From Desulfosporosinus sp. (GTDB lineage Bacteria > Bacillota > Desulfitobacteriia > Desulfitobacteriales > Desulfitobacteriaceae): a stretch of DNA of 64,000 nt. The stretch is from NCBI GenBank assembly GCA_003513495.1, contig DOPM01000060.1:62001-126000 (forward strand), given 5' to 3'. Below the pieces are notes generated by a model. It was not told the origin of the DNA. It ran no database searches and saw only the letters and a list, made by a program, of their open reading frames with translations. This document shows, in pieces, positions 9,374 through 16,856 of the stretch. Each line of letters opens with the position of its first letter. Within the stretch, counting starts at the first letter, position 1. The position numbers and the translations under genes are program-made.

Positions 9374-9481
9374 ATTGTATTAAGTAATAACTAATTCTTC
9401 CTTTAATATTTTGTGATAATCAGTTATAATTTATTATCTGGGGAACTAATTTTGTCGAACTAATTTAAAGGAGGAAACATT

Positions 9482-9829
9482 GTGGATCAAGAAGATGAAC
9501 TTATGCAAAAGAGTATTGAACTTGGTAAAGCAATTGCCCAAACAGATATCTACAAAGAATTTAAAAAGGCTGAATATCTCCTCTTTCAAGATGCAGAAGC
9601 TCGAAAGTTAGTAGAGGATCTACAAAAATTAAAGCATGAACAGCGCGGAAAAGTTATGGCTGGGATAGAGTTGACTAAAGAAGATCAAGAACAACTTAAA
9701 GAATTGGAACAATCATGTATCCGAAATCGTCAAGTATTGGCTTCGAACGAAGCTAATACAAGGTTCCAAGACTTTATGGAGAAAATATCTGGAAGTATTA
9801 AGACTGGGATTCAAAGCGTCGATAAATAA
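9482..9829 (+). CDS. YlbF/YmcA family helical protein
   Basis: 115-residue, charged, all-helical protein with no cysteine cluster or membrane segment. The pattern of an N-terminal helix ending in FKKAEYLLFQDAEARKLVEDLQ and a C-terminal helix with NTRFQDFMEKIS matches the Com_YlbF family. In Bacillus, members (RicA, RicF) form a complex with RicT and influence RNase Y-dependent RNA processing, sporulation and biofilm. Start GTG 9482 has AAAGGAGG at a normal distance. It stands alone between the apr locus and the SulP region; a role specific to sulfate metabolism is not shown. Confidence 0.75.
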   Translation: MDQEDELMQKSIELGKAIAQTDIYKEFKKAEYLLFQDAEARKLVEDLQKLKHEQRGKVMAGIELTKEDQEQLKELEQSCIRNRQVLASNEANTRFQDFMEKISGSIKTGIQSVDK

Positions 9830-9847
9830 ACATTAATATAACTTATC

Positions 9848-10006
9848 CCAAAAAACAGGTATACTGGAACCTATGGCTAGAGAATGCGTTGGCCTCGGAG
9901 GGAATAAAGCCCAATTAATGACACACCTGATGAGCCTGTAACATATTTTTAGATAATGGCAATACATCACACTTTTCCTTCATGTGTGACTGTATTGCCA
10001 TTTTTA
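9848..10006 (+). ncRNA. Candidate structured RNA ending in a terminator
   Basis: 9955-10006 is a strong intrinsic terminator (ATGGCAATACA / TGTATTGCCAT, then TTTTT). The preceding ~100 bases are GC-richer than the surroundings and can pair ACAGG (about 9855) with CCTGT (about 9935), enclosing a second stem GTTGG / CCAAT. No ORF fits. I could not match it to a riboswitch or small-RNA class I know. It may be a free RNA or just the 3' end of the ylbF-like transcript. Confidence 0.35.
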
Positions 10007-10437
10007 CGTATTCAGACACAATAATCCTATTTTTTCGCAATAGGATTTATTGATTGCAATAATATTGACTGGATATAATATCAATGTTAATCTACATTAA
10101 AGGAAAGTTTTGCAAGCTAGTACTATAGTTTGTGCAATTTTTTACGTGTAATCAATGGTTCAGTCAATGTAATGTTGATAATTTCATATAGCTTATTGTA
10201 TCAATAGGAGGTGAAATGCGGACTTTACATCGCTTTCGAACTTCGTTGTAAAATGAACATTAGATTTTATTAAAATAATTAGTGAAAAAAATCTCTATAT
10301 TTAATTGAGCCATTGGTGATTGGAAGGAGGCATCCTATTAAAACGTTGGCATTTAGAATAATAATTGATATAATATAATTTATTGATGGATAAATAATTC
10401 AAGTATTAAGTTTTGTAATTGAAAGGTGGGAGTCCTT
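10007..10437. other. Leader region of the first SulP gene
   Basis: No gene is visible. It contains the 29-bp motif shared with the qmoA upstream region (10125-10153), a segment AATGTTAATCT at about 10083 that recalls the four-copy leader block, and two very short ORFs preceded by good ribosome sites: 11 codons from ATG 10215 and 10 codons near 10343. These could be chance or leader peptides. Confidence 0.4.
10125..10153 (+). promoter_or_regulatory. 29-bp motif shared with the qmoA upstream region
   Basis: This is the second copy of the motif at 416-444 (ATAGTTTGTGCA ... TTACGT-TAATC). It stands about 285 bp before the SulP start. Sharing between a sulfate permease and the sulfate-activation locus suggests common regulation. 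Confidence 0.5.
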
Positions 10438-12249
10438 TTGTACTTAACCAGATTTAAATATATTCCTTTGATAGGAACCATCGGAAACTATAAAAAGGAA
10501 TACTTTAGTAAGGACTTAATTGCAGCTCTGACTGTCGCTGTAGTAGTTATACCACAGTCTATGGCCTATGCACTGATAGCGGGTGTAAACCCTGTTTATG
10601 GTCTTTATACGGCCATTGTATCGACAATGATTGCCTCCGCATTCGGGAGTTCGAATCACATCATAGCTGGACCAACGAATGCTATTGCTCTTCTTGTAGC
10701 AAGTAGCCTAGGTAGCTATATGGGACAAGATAATGTTTATTCAATGCTCTTCTTGATGACATTTATGGTAGGAGTCTTACAAATACTATTTGGTGTTATA
10801 AAACTTGGTAAGGTGATCAATTTTGTGTCTCATTCCGTAGTTATTGGTTTTACCGCTGGTGCGGGTGTATTAATTGGACTGGGTCAACTGAGCACATTAC
10901 TGAGTATATCTATCAAGGATTCCTCTCATATGTCTACCATGCAAAAGTTTTACTATGTTATGACTCATCTAAATGAAACGAATTATTATGCCCTTGGACT
11001 TGGTGTTATGACCATGGCGATTATAATAACTTGTAAGAAAATTAATAACAAGCTTCCTGGGGCTTTAATAGGAATTATAATCCCAATTATTTTTATTGTT
11101 ATGTTTTCATTGGATCAGAAAGGAGTAAAACTAACCGGCTTTATTCCATCTTCATTACCGCCTTTTAAAATGATTCAATTCGATGTATCTGTCATGCAGA
11201 ATCTATTTGGAGGAGCAATAGCTATCGCTATCATAGGATTAGTTGAAGCCATAGCAATTGCTAAATCCATTGCAACTACCTCACGCCAAAAAATTGATGC
11301 TAACCAAGAATTTATTGCACAAGGCTTAGCAAATGCAGGTGCATCCTTCTTCCAATGTTTTGCAGGCTCAGGTTCCTTTACACGTTCTGCCATTAATTAT
11401 CAAAGTGGTGCTGTTACCAGAATTGCTGGAATATTATCAGGTGTAATAGTTGCACTTGTCCTATTGTTTTTTGCTCCATATGCTAAGTACATTCCCAACC
11501 CCTGCTTGGCTGGCGTAATTTTAGTTATAGCCTATAATATGGTTGACAAAAAAGAAATAATGCACATTGTAAAGGCAGGTAAATTTAAGTCTGACTCCCT
11601 TGCAATGTGGGCGACATGTATAGCAACGATTGTTATGCCTCATCTAGATGTAGCAATTTATACTGGTATAGCTTTATCTATTGCTTTGTACTTGAAAGAT
11701 ACTAATAAAGCACCGATGAAGCTTCTTCTACCATCACAAGGAAATAATGGACAAATCATTGAAAAAGAAGTTAGATCTATTAAACAAAAACTTGATATCT
11801 TGATTGTTCAGTTAGAAGGAAATCTGTTTTTTGGTTCAGCAGAGGACCTTCAAAACAAACTTGATGATCTAGTCGATAAATCTAAGGTATTTATTCTAAG
11901 AATGAAGTATGTTGCTACTATAGACTTGACTGCATTAGGAGCTTTGAAGGTATTTATAAGGACTGTAAAAGAATCTGGTGGAATAGTTATCTTTAGTGGT
12001 GTAAAGTCTGAGTTTAACACATTACTATCGAATTCCCATGTTACGTCTGATATAGGCGAAGAAAACATTTTTATGTCAGAGAATGAAATTTTTGCTTCAT
12101 CGACGAACGCATTAGAAAGAGCAAGAAATGTTTTAGGTTGTGAAGTCATGGGGAATGATGAGAAATCTGCGGCTTGTATCTTATTAGAATCAGAAACGAC
12201 CTCAAATTTGGGTACTAGTGTTAAGAGTAAGAGCACGGCATCTTTTTAG
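10438..12249 (+). CDS. SulP family anion permease with STAS domain (SulP-1)
   Basis: 603-residue inner-membrane carrier, most likely importing sulfate, possibly with H+ or Na+. The N-terminal 400 residues hold 10-14 hydrophobic helices and the SulP signature region (VVVIPQSMAYALIAGVNPVYGLY). The cytoplasmic STAS domain covers about 440-565. I chose TTG 10438, 7 bases after AAAGGTGG; the upstream GTG 10426 lies inside the ribosome site. It is similar along its length to the minus-strand SulP at 16857-18587. A stress protein follows 39 bp after the stop, apparently in the same operon. Substrate choice (sulfate, bicarbonate, molybdate) cannot be read from sequence; the neighbourhood favours sulfate. 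Confidence 0.85.
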   Translation: MYLTRFKYIPLIGTIGNYKKEYFSKDLIAALTVAVVVIPQSMAYALIAGVNPVYGLYTAIVSTMIASAFGSSNHIIAGPTNAIALLVASSLGSYMGQDNVYSMLFLMTFMVGVLQILFGVIKLGKVINFVSHSVVIGFTAGAGVLIGLGQLSTLLSISIKDSSHMSTMQKFYYVMTHLNETNYYALGLGVMTMAIIITCKKINNKLPGALIGIIIPIIFIVMFSLDQKGVKLTGFIPSSLPPFKMIQFDVSVMQNLFGGAIAIAIIGLVEAIAIAKSIATTSRQKIDANQEFIAQGLANAGASFFQCFAGSGSFTRSAINYQSGAVTRIAGILSGVIVALVLLFFAPYAKYIPNPCLAGVILVIAYNMVDKKEIMHIVKAGKFKSDSLAMWATCIATIVMPHLDVAIYTGIALSIALYLKDTNKAPMKLLLPSQGNNGQIIEKEVRSIKQKLDILIVQLEGNLFFGSAEDLQNKLDDLVDKSKVFILRMKYVATIDLTALGALKVFIRTVKESGGIVIFSGVKSEFNTLLSNSHVTSDIGEENIFMSENEIFASSTNALERARNVLGCEVMGNDEKSAACILLESETTSNLGTSVKSKSTASF

Positions 12250-12288
12250 AAAAAAGAAGTCATGTAAAGATTGAAGGGGGTATATGGA

Positions 12289-12825
12289 ATGAGTGATTCA
12301 ATGTTTAATGTCCTTCTCTATTCCGATGGATCTCAGCAGGCTTTTTCTGCAGCAGTCTATGCTGCCAACCTTCTAAAGAATATGCCCAATATGCATTTAA
12401 CCATCGTACAGGTTCAAGAAAAAGACGAAGGTTCTACAGGAACAGAGTATAGTTGGATCGATACATGGCCAGTTAGTCCTACCACAGAATGGATGAAGCG
12501 TGTCATTGAATCAGATACGAATGTTAGAAACATGTATAATGATATACTTACTACAACCAACAGTGTATTTACAGAAAGACCAAAAAACGTCAATCACCAT
12601 GTAATATATTGTAATCCTAGTATTACTGATACTGTTGATGCACTCCTAGAGTATGCTGAAAAAGAGCATTTCAAATTAATCATCATGGGAACGCGGGGAC
12701 TAACTACTTTAAAAGGTTTGATTTTCGGTTGTTTAGCGCACAACGTACTTAATCGATCTCCAATACCGGTCTTGTTAATTAAGAAACTGCCTCAAGACTT
12801 TATTGATAGTTATTGCTCTGCCTAA
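12289..12825 (+). CDS. Universal stress protein (USP-1)
   Basis: 178-residue UspA-fold cytoplasmic protein. The N-terminal strand FNVLLYSDGSQQAF and the C-terminal nucleotide loop GTRG-x9-GC are visible; most ATP-binding members have G-S/T where this has G-C, so binding may be altered. ATG 12289 is preceded by AAGGGGG; the upstream in-frame ATG 12271 is not. It is co-directional with SulP-1 and close behind it, suggesting that the stress protein senses nucleotide state or controls the permease (inference). Two more copies and one broken copy lie in the next 17 kb. Confidence 0.82.
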   Translation: MSDSMFNVLLYSDGSQQAFSAAVYAANLLKNMPNMHLTIVQVQEKDEGSTGTEYSWIDTWPVSPTTEWMKRVIESDTNVRNMYNDILTTTNSVFTERPKNVNHHVIYCNPSITDTVDALLEYAEKEHFKLIIMGTRGLTTLKGLIFGCLAHNVLNRSPIPVLLIKKLPQDFIDSYCSA

Positions 12826-12854
12826 ATCTAGATAAAAGAAGAAGCCATACAATC

Positions 12855-12895
12855 CTATAAGCCCCGCAGAGATAATGTCTCTTCGGGGCTTATAG
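12855..12895 (+). terminator. Strong hairpin after SulP-1/USP-1
   Basis: A near-perfect stem (CTATAAGCCCCG and AGAGA on the left, TCTCT and CGGGGCTTATAG on the right) with a four-base loop. The following bases are A/T-rich without a pure T-run. It probably ends the transporter operon. Confidence 0.65.
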
Positions 12896-13260
12896 TAATT
12901 AAACTAGTATACTGTTTTAATAATAACCACTAAAAGATATAATACTATAAGAAATTATCAATCTCTGAGGCCCGCTTTTCATGTACTATCAGACCCCAAT
13001 GCCGATTTGCGGCACCACTGATGAATGAAAACTTCAGTGCGTTTTTGTCATTGTTATGAAAGTACTCAGTCGATATGTCATCCTGAAGGAGTCACGACTG
13101 CAGGATCTAGATCCTTCGCTATCGCTCAGGATGGACATTAACCTAAACTTATTTAAAGGGCAGACCCCCATGCTTAGGTAAGCTATCCTAAGTCGGAAGT
13201 ATTCGTATGGATCTGCCTATGTATATTGTAGTAATCATTAACGCAAAGGTGGGATCCGAT
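12896..13260. other. Intergenic region before the first unknown-family gene
   Basis: No gene is seen apart from a probably false upstream extension (13207) of the next gene. A palindromic repeat lies at 13076-13137. No member of the four-copy leader element is present here, so this gene may be read from the upstream operon or from an unrecognised promoter. Confidence 0.4.
13076..13137. repeat. REP-like palindromic element
   Basis: The outer arms TGTCATCCTGA and TCAGGATGGACA are complementary with one bulge, and the inner part pairs GGATCT with AGATCC. Sequences of the CATCCTGA...GAAGGATCT type are common extragenic palindromes in many bacteria. It lies between two genes and has no coding capacity. 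Confidence 0.55.
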
Positions 13261-13878
13261 TTGTCCAGCTTAACCCATAGTGAGGATATACTATTGAATA
13301 ATAGGCAGAAGAGAGAGTGGGGGGAAAAAACTTATCCTATTTGGTTACTATTCAATCCGAAACATCCGGCAGTTCGTCACCATATTTGGACCCCAATATT
13401 ATCAGTAATACAGGACAATGTATTTAGAAAGTTGCGGACACGGATAGACACATCAAATATTTATATTAGGTATGCTGTTAGCGATAGCGGAATAGTACCC
13501 AATACACAAAATTGGTGGGATACTAAAGTAGATAGAGAGATAAATGAGTTTAGAGAACTCGCGGACGAATATGAACCTAGATTGCTTATTTCTTTTGGAG
13601 CATTTCCTTATGAATTCGTAAGGCGCGTCTATACAATTAAACCTGAGAAAGGTCCTAAGTATTGGGGAACTACTAACTTAGGGGATGAATTCACCAAATC
13701 AATTGATAACTTTGATATAAACAGAACTAATAGGATTCCCTTACTACGTCGGATAGTTGCTAGTGGTAAGTTCGTTGAAGATCCTTTTTATTCTGAGAAT
13801 TACTTTGAATATGCAGGAACAAAGATTTCTGAAAGGATTATTGAGAATAAGGAACGTCTTGATATTTGGATGGAGTGA
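13261..13878 (+). CDS. Unrecognised paralogous family, member 1 of 4
   Basis: 205-residue soluble protein with no signal or membrane segment. It shares long blocks with the products at 14450, 19322 (minus) and 23563: YPIWLLFNPKHP near the N terminus, RIDTSNIYIRYAVSD-GIVPNT-NWW in the middle, LLISFGAFPYEFVRRV, and NRIPLLRR near the end, then a helix ending in DIWME. Start TTG 13261 follows AAAGGTGG and begins Met-Ser-Ser-Leu as in member 3; the ORF extension to 13207 lacks a ribosome site. The strand-helix order recalls the uracil-DNA glycosylase fold without its catalytic residues (inference). It follows SulP-1/USP-1. Function unknown. Confidence 0.82.
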   Translation: MSSLTHSEDILLNNRQKREWGEKTYPIWLLFNPKHPAVRHHIWTPILSVIQDNVFRKLRTRIDTSNIYIRYAVSDSGIVPNTQNWWDTKVDREINEFRELADEYEPRLLISFGAFPYEFVRRVYTIKPEKGPKYWGTTNLGDEFTKSIDNFDINRTNRIPLLRRIVASGKFVEDPFYSENYFEYAGTKISERIIENKERLDIWME

Positions 13879-14232
13879 ATTGTGAATAATCCAATTTATT
13901 CTGAACTCTTACAAACTAACGATAAGTAGAGGTGATTATGAACGAATTGATTTAATGAAGATAAAACAAGCATAATTATAATTGGTAATTGCGGACAAAT
14001 ACATTTACCAATTAGGTTTATTAAAATAAATTGATAATAACAGCTGTCTAACAAAAGTTTTTTTAGGATTTAAGGGTTCTAAAGTAAAATACTTTCGGTA
14101 CCCTTTTGTCTTTAATATGACTCTACTTTTAAGTGGATATATAGGAATGAATTACTTTTTATTGGTTTGGATTCTAGTATTAAAGACTTTTACATTATCA
14201 TTAGGTATATTGATTATGAGTATATTGATTTC
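13879..14232. other. Intergenic region with a possible terminator
   Basis: No gene is visible. An inverted repeat AATTGGTAA / TTACCAATT lies near 13980-14015, and a GGGT...ACCC stem followed by TTTTGTCTTT lies near 14078-14115; the latter is a likely terminator for member 1. The rest is AT-rich and leads into leader copy A. Confidence 0.4.
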
Positions 14233-14383
14233 CTCTAGACACAATTGTGTCATAATGTTAATCTCTAATTGTGATTAAAATCACACACAAAATTAAAGGA
14301 GGTGTGGTTAGAGTCGTCTCAACGCGAAAGTTACTTCTAATAATTATAAAGCTGTCTACTAAGGCCGCTAAGAAATTTGATCG
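14233..14383 (+). promoter_or_regulatory. Four-copy leader element, copy A
   Basis: The 42-bp block starts CTCTAGAC at 14233 and aligns without gaps to copies B, C and D. It ends in a perfect TGTGA-N6-TCACA box (14270-14285), the consensus form of a CRP/FNR-family site. Within the block is a perfect 14-bp palindrome GACACAATTGTGTC (14238-14251), unique to this copy. The 3' hairpin remnant (GCTGTCT / AGGCCGC, 14351-14368) is followed by TAAGAAATTTGATCG. It precedes unknown-family member 2. Confidence 0.65.
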
Positions 14384-14449
14384 TAGTTTAACAGATCGTG
14401 CTAGGATTCCCGTTGTTAGCAGTGGAAAAGATGAAAGGTGGGGTTTAAT

Positions 14450-15082
14450 TTGACCTGCTTAACTTCCGATGATGTTCTATCAAATGATGATAATAATAAG
14501 AGGGAATTAGGGGAAAGAACTTATCCGATATGGCTGTTAATAAATCCAAAATATCCTGCAGTTCGACATGATATTTGGCGACCAATTCTAGATGAGATTC
14601 AGGATAGAGTATTTAGAGAATTGTATACAAGAATTGATACCTCTAATATTTATATTAGGAGTGCAGTGAGCGATGGCGGAATAGTTCCAAATACCCTAAA
14701 TTGGTGGGGGAAGGAAGTTGCAAAAGAGATTGAGTTTTACAGAGGGATTATTCAAGAACACAAGCCAAAAATGCTCATCTCTTTTGGCGCATTTCCTTTT
14801 GAATTTGCAAGGCGAGTTTTTGAAGTAAAACCGGAAAAAGGACCAAAGGCCTGGAGTTCATCAATTCTAAGGGATGAATTTGATAATGCAATGGAGAACT
14901 TCGATATTCATTGTACCAATAGGATTCCCTTACTTCGACGAGTGATTACCAATGATAAGCGCGTTGAGAATCGCAGTTTTTTATCTAAGACCGAAAGAGA
15001 GGCATATTTTCAACATGTCGGGTCAAAAATAGCTGAAAAGATAATCGAAAACAAGGATCAGCTGGATATTTGGATTAAGTAA
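14450..15082 (+). CDS. Unrecognised paralogous family, member 2 of 4
   Basis: 210-residue soluble protein, closest to members 1 and 4: YPIWLLINPKYPAVRHDIW, RIDTSNIYIRSAVSDGG, GIVPNTLNWWG, MLISFGAFPFEFARRV, NRIPLLRR and a C-terminal helix ending DIWIK. TTG 14450 follows AAAGGTGGGG by 7 bases; the in-frame GTG 14438 lies inside that site. The TTG overlaps the TGA of a short upstream frame (14271-14453) by TTGA, so coupling is possible. It is preceded by leader copy A and followed 107 bp later by the NtrC-type regulator. Function unknown; see member 1 for the fold hypothesis. Confidence 0.82.
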   Translation: MTCLTSDDVLSNDDNNKRELGERTYPIWLLINPKYPAVRHDIWRPILDEIQDRVFRELYTRIDTSNIYIRSAVSDGGIVPNTLNWWGKEVAKEIEFYRGIIQEHKPKMLISFGAFPFEFARRVFEVKPEKGPKAWSSSILRDEFDNAMENFDIHCTNRIPLLRRVITNDKRVENRSFLSKTEREAYFQHVGSKIAEKIIENKDQLDIWIK

Positions 15083-15189
15083 ACTAATACAGCATAGAGT
15101 TGATATGAATCAAGTACTTTCTTTATTTCGTTAATCTTGTATAATTAAGTTACTTTATTCACTTTCCCAAAGCGAAGGAAGTGTTTTTA

Positions 15190-16545
15190 TTGAATAAGAT
15201 ACTAATCATTGATGATGAAGAGCATCTGTGTTGGGCTCTCGAGAAAGGCCTCCGTCAAGAAGGATACCAAGTAATTACATCTACGCGGGGGAAAGAAGGC
15301 CTGGAACTAATTCAGCATGAAACACCTTCCTTGGTGATTCTTGATCTCAAAATGCCTGAAATGGATGGATTAGAAGTGTTGGTTAAGGCCAAAGACCTTA
15401 TGCCAAAGTTACCAGTAATAATGATAACTGCCCACGGATCAATAGATACAGCCATTGAAGCTATGAAACTGGGGGCAATTGACTATATCGCCAAACCTTT
15501 TGACCTTGACGAGCTGAAGATTGTTGTTAAACAAGCCTTAATGGTAAGCCGATTAAGGGAAGAAGTTGTGTTTTTGCGCTCGGAACTCAACAAAAAGCAT
15601 GGCCGAATTTTAGGGAACAGTCCGGCCATGCAAGAAGTTAACAGCCTTGTTGAAAGGGTCGCTGACAGTAATGCAACGGTATTAATTACTGGAGAAAGTG
15701 GGACTGGCAAAGAAGTTACAGCCTTATCGATTCACAACTTAAGCTACCGCCGAGAAAAACCCTATGTGCCAATTAACTGTGCAGCATTACCTGAGTCGTT
15801 ACTGGAAAGTGAATTGTTTGGACATGAAAAGGGAGCCTTCACAGGTGCTGTAGGCAGAAAACTAGGGCGATTTGAATTGGCTGACCAGGGAACACTTTTC
15901 TTAGATGAGGTTACCGAAATGCCGTTGTCTATGCAAGTCAAATTGCTTAGAGTTCTTCAAGAAAGGCAGTTTGAAAGGGTAGGGGGAACTGAAAGTATTA
16001 AAATTGATGTAAGGATTATTGCGGCAACTAATCGCGACCCGCTGGATTGTGTTAAACAAGGTACCTTTAGGGAGGACCTATACTATCGTTTAAATGTTTT
16101 ACCGATTCACATACCTCCCTTAAGGCAACGATCAGAAGATATATCCTTATTGACTATGCACTTCCTACAAAAATTTAATCCTTCTCATGATCAGATGATA
16201 TCTCCAGATGCTATGGGATTGCTAATGAACTATGAGTGGCCCGGAAATATTCGAGAGTTACAGAACGTAATAGAAAGGTCTATTATTCTCTCTCAGGGAC
16301 GTGAGATTAAGGTGCAGCATTTACCGAAGGAGATTCAAAAGGTTGATAATAAAAAGAACGGGAAAGCTCAAGGGTTAATTCTAAATTTTCCTGACAAGGG
16401 TATCTCTTTTGATGAGGTCGAAAGAGAACTAATTCTTAAAGCCCTTGAAAAAAGTAAGGGAAATCAAACGAAGGCGGCTCAACTTCTAGGACTTACTCGG
16501 TCGGCGCTTCTTTATAGAGCTCAAAAATACCAAGTAAAGTTATAA
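15190..16545 (+). CDS. NtrC-type sigma-54 response regulator
   Basis: 451 residues in three parts: receiver domain with acidic pair D8-D9 and phospho-acceptor D52, AAA+ domain with Walker A GESGTGKE at 168-175 and the sigma-54 contact loop GAFTGA at 215-220, and a Fis-type helix-turn-helix at the end (KGNQTKAAQLLGLTRSALLYRAQ). It activates sigma-54 promoters when phosphorylated. Start TTG 15190 is chosen because AAGGAAG is 9 bases upstream; GTG 15181 is too close. The kinase gene at 19790 is the obvious partner. A sigma-54 promoter at 19576-19591 lies between them and is the likely target (inference). A small Cys protein follows. Confidence 0.9.
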   Translation: MNKILIIDDEEHLCWALEKGLRQEGYQVITSTRGKEGLELIQHETPSLVILDLKMPEMDGLEVLVKAKDLMPKLPVIMITAHGSIDTAIEAMKLGAIDYIAKPFDLDELKIVVKQALMVSRLREEVVFLRSELNKKHGRILGNSPAMQEVNSLVERVADSNATVLITGESGTGKEVTALSIHNLSYRREKPYVPINCAALPESLLESELFGHEKGAFTGAVGRKLGRFELADQGTLFLDEVTEMPLSMQVKLLRVLQERQFERVGGTESIKIDVRIIAATNRDPLDCVKQGTFREDLYYRLNVLPIHIPPLRQRSEDISLLTMHFLQKFNPSHDQMISPDAMGLLMNYEWPGNIRELQNVIERSIILSQGREIKVQHLPKEIQKVDNKKNGKAQGLILNFPDKGISFDEVERELILKALEKSKGNQTKAAQLLGLTRSALLYRAQKYQVKL

Positions 16546-16564
16546 CTGAGGAGGGGTATCAATC

Positions 16565-16831
16565 ATGAACGAAACCTCTAAGTGCAGTCAATGTATTCAT
16601 AAGGAGTTGTGCCATATTCGTTCTAGACTCAACAGGATAATACAGGAAGTTATAAGGAATTCAGAAGATGAAGTGCAACAATTGTCGCCCAAAGAGATAG
16701 ACTATATGATTTATCTGGACATTTCTATCATCCCAACCAGATGTGAAAACTATAAATGTCGGCAGGTGTCATCTGAAGAACGGAAGGGTTTATTCAGATT
16801 TAGAAGAACCATGGCAACTGCGGCAGTATAA
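16565..16831 (+). CDS. Small cysteine-rich protein
   Basis: 88 residues beginning with C7-x2-C10-x5-C16 and having a second pair, CENYKC, near residues 60-65, so zinc or iron binding is plausible. The middle is helical and charged. GAGGAGGGG precedes ATG 16565, 19 bp after the response regulator stop, so they form one operon. The gene converges on the SulP-2 gene, with 25 bp between stops. No family is recognised; it could help the regulator sense redox or sulfur state, but nothing proves this. Confidence 0.6.
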   Translation: MNETSKCSQCIHKELCHIRSRLNRIIQEVIRNSEDEVQQLSPKEIDYMIYLDISIIPTRCENYKCRQVSSEERKGLFRFRRTMATAAV

Positions 16832-16856
16832 TAATCCGTGCAATTTATCACAATAA

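Noticed and set aside
9930..9945. CTGATGAG as a hammerhead ribozyme core
   Set aside because: The required GAAA after stem II and the cleavage-site stem are absent.
10346..10361. TGGCAT ahead of SulP-1 as a sigma-54 promoter
   Set aside because: No GC or TTGC at the -12 position; only the left half fits.
13207..13260. Upstream start of family member 1
   Set aside because: The 18 extra residues have no counterpart in the paralogues and no ribosome site; AAAGGTGG with TTG 13261 matches the family pattern.
12896..13260. Fifth copy of the leader element before family member 1
   Set aside because: No CTATAGAC block, no TGTGA box and no GCAGCC hairpin could be found there.
14271..14453. 60-codon ORF running through leader copy A and overlapping the start of family member 2
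   Set aside because: Its first GTG lies in the TGTGA box and the next GTG touches the ribosome site with no spacing; the frame is not kept in copies B-D. Kept only as a possible coupling frame.
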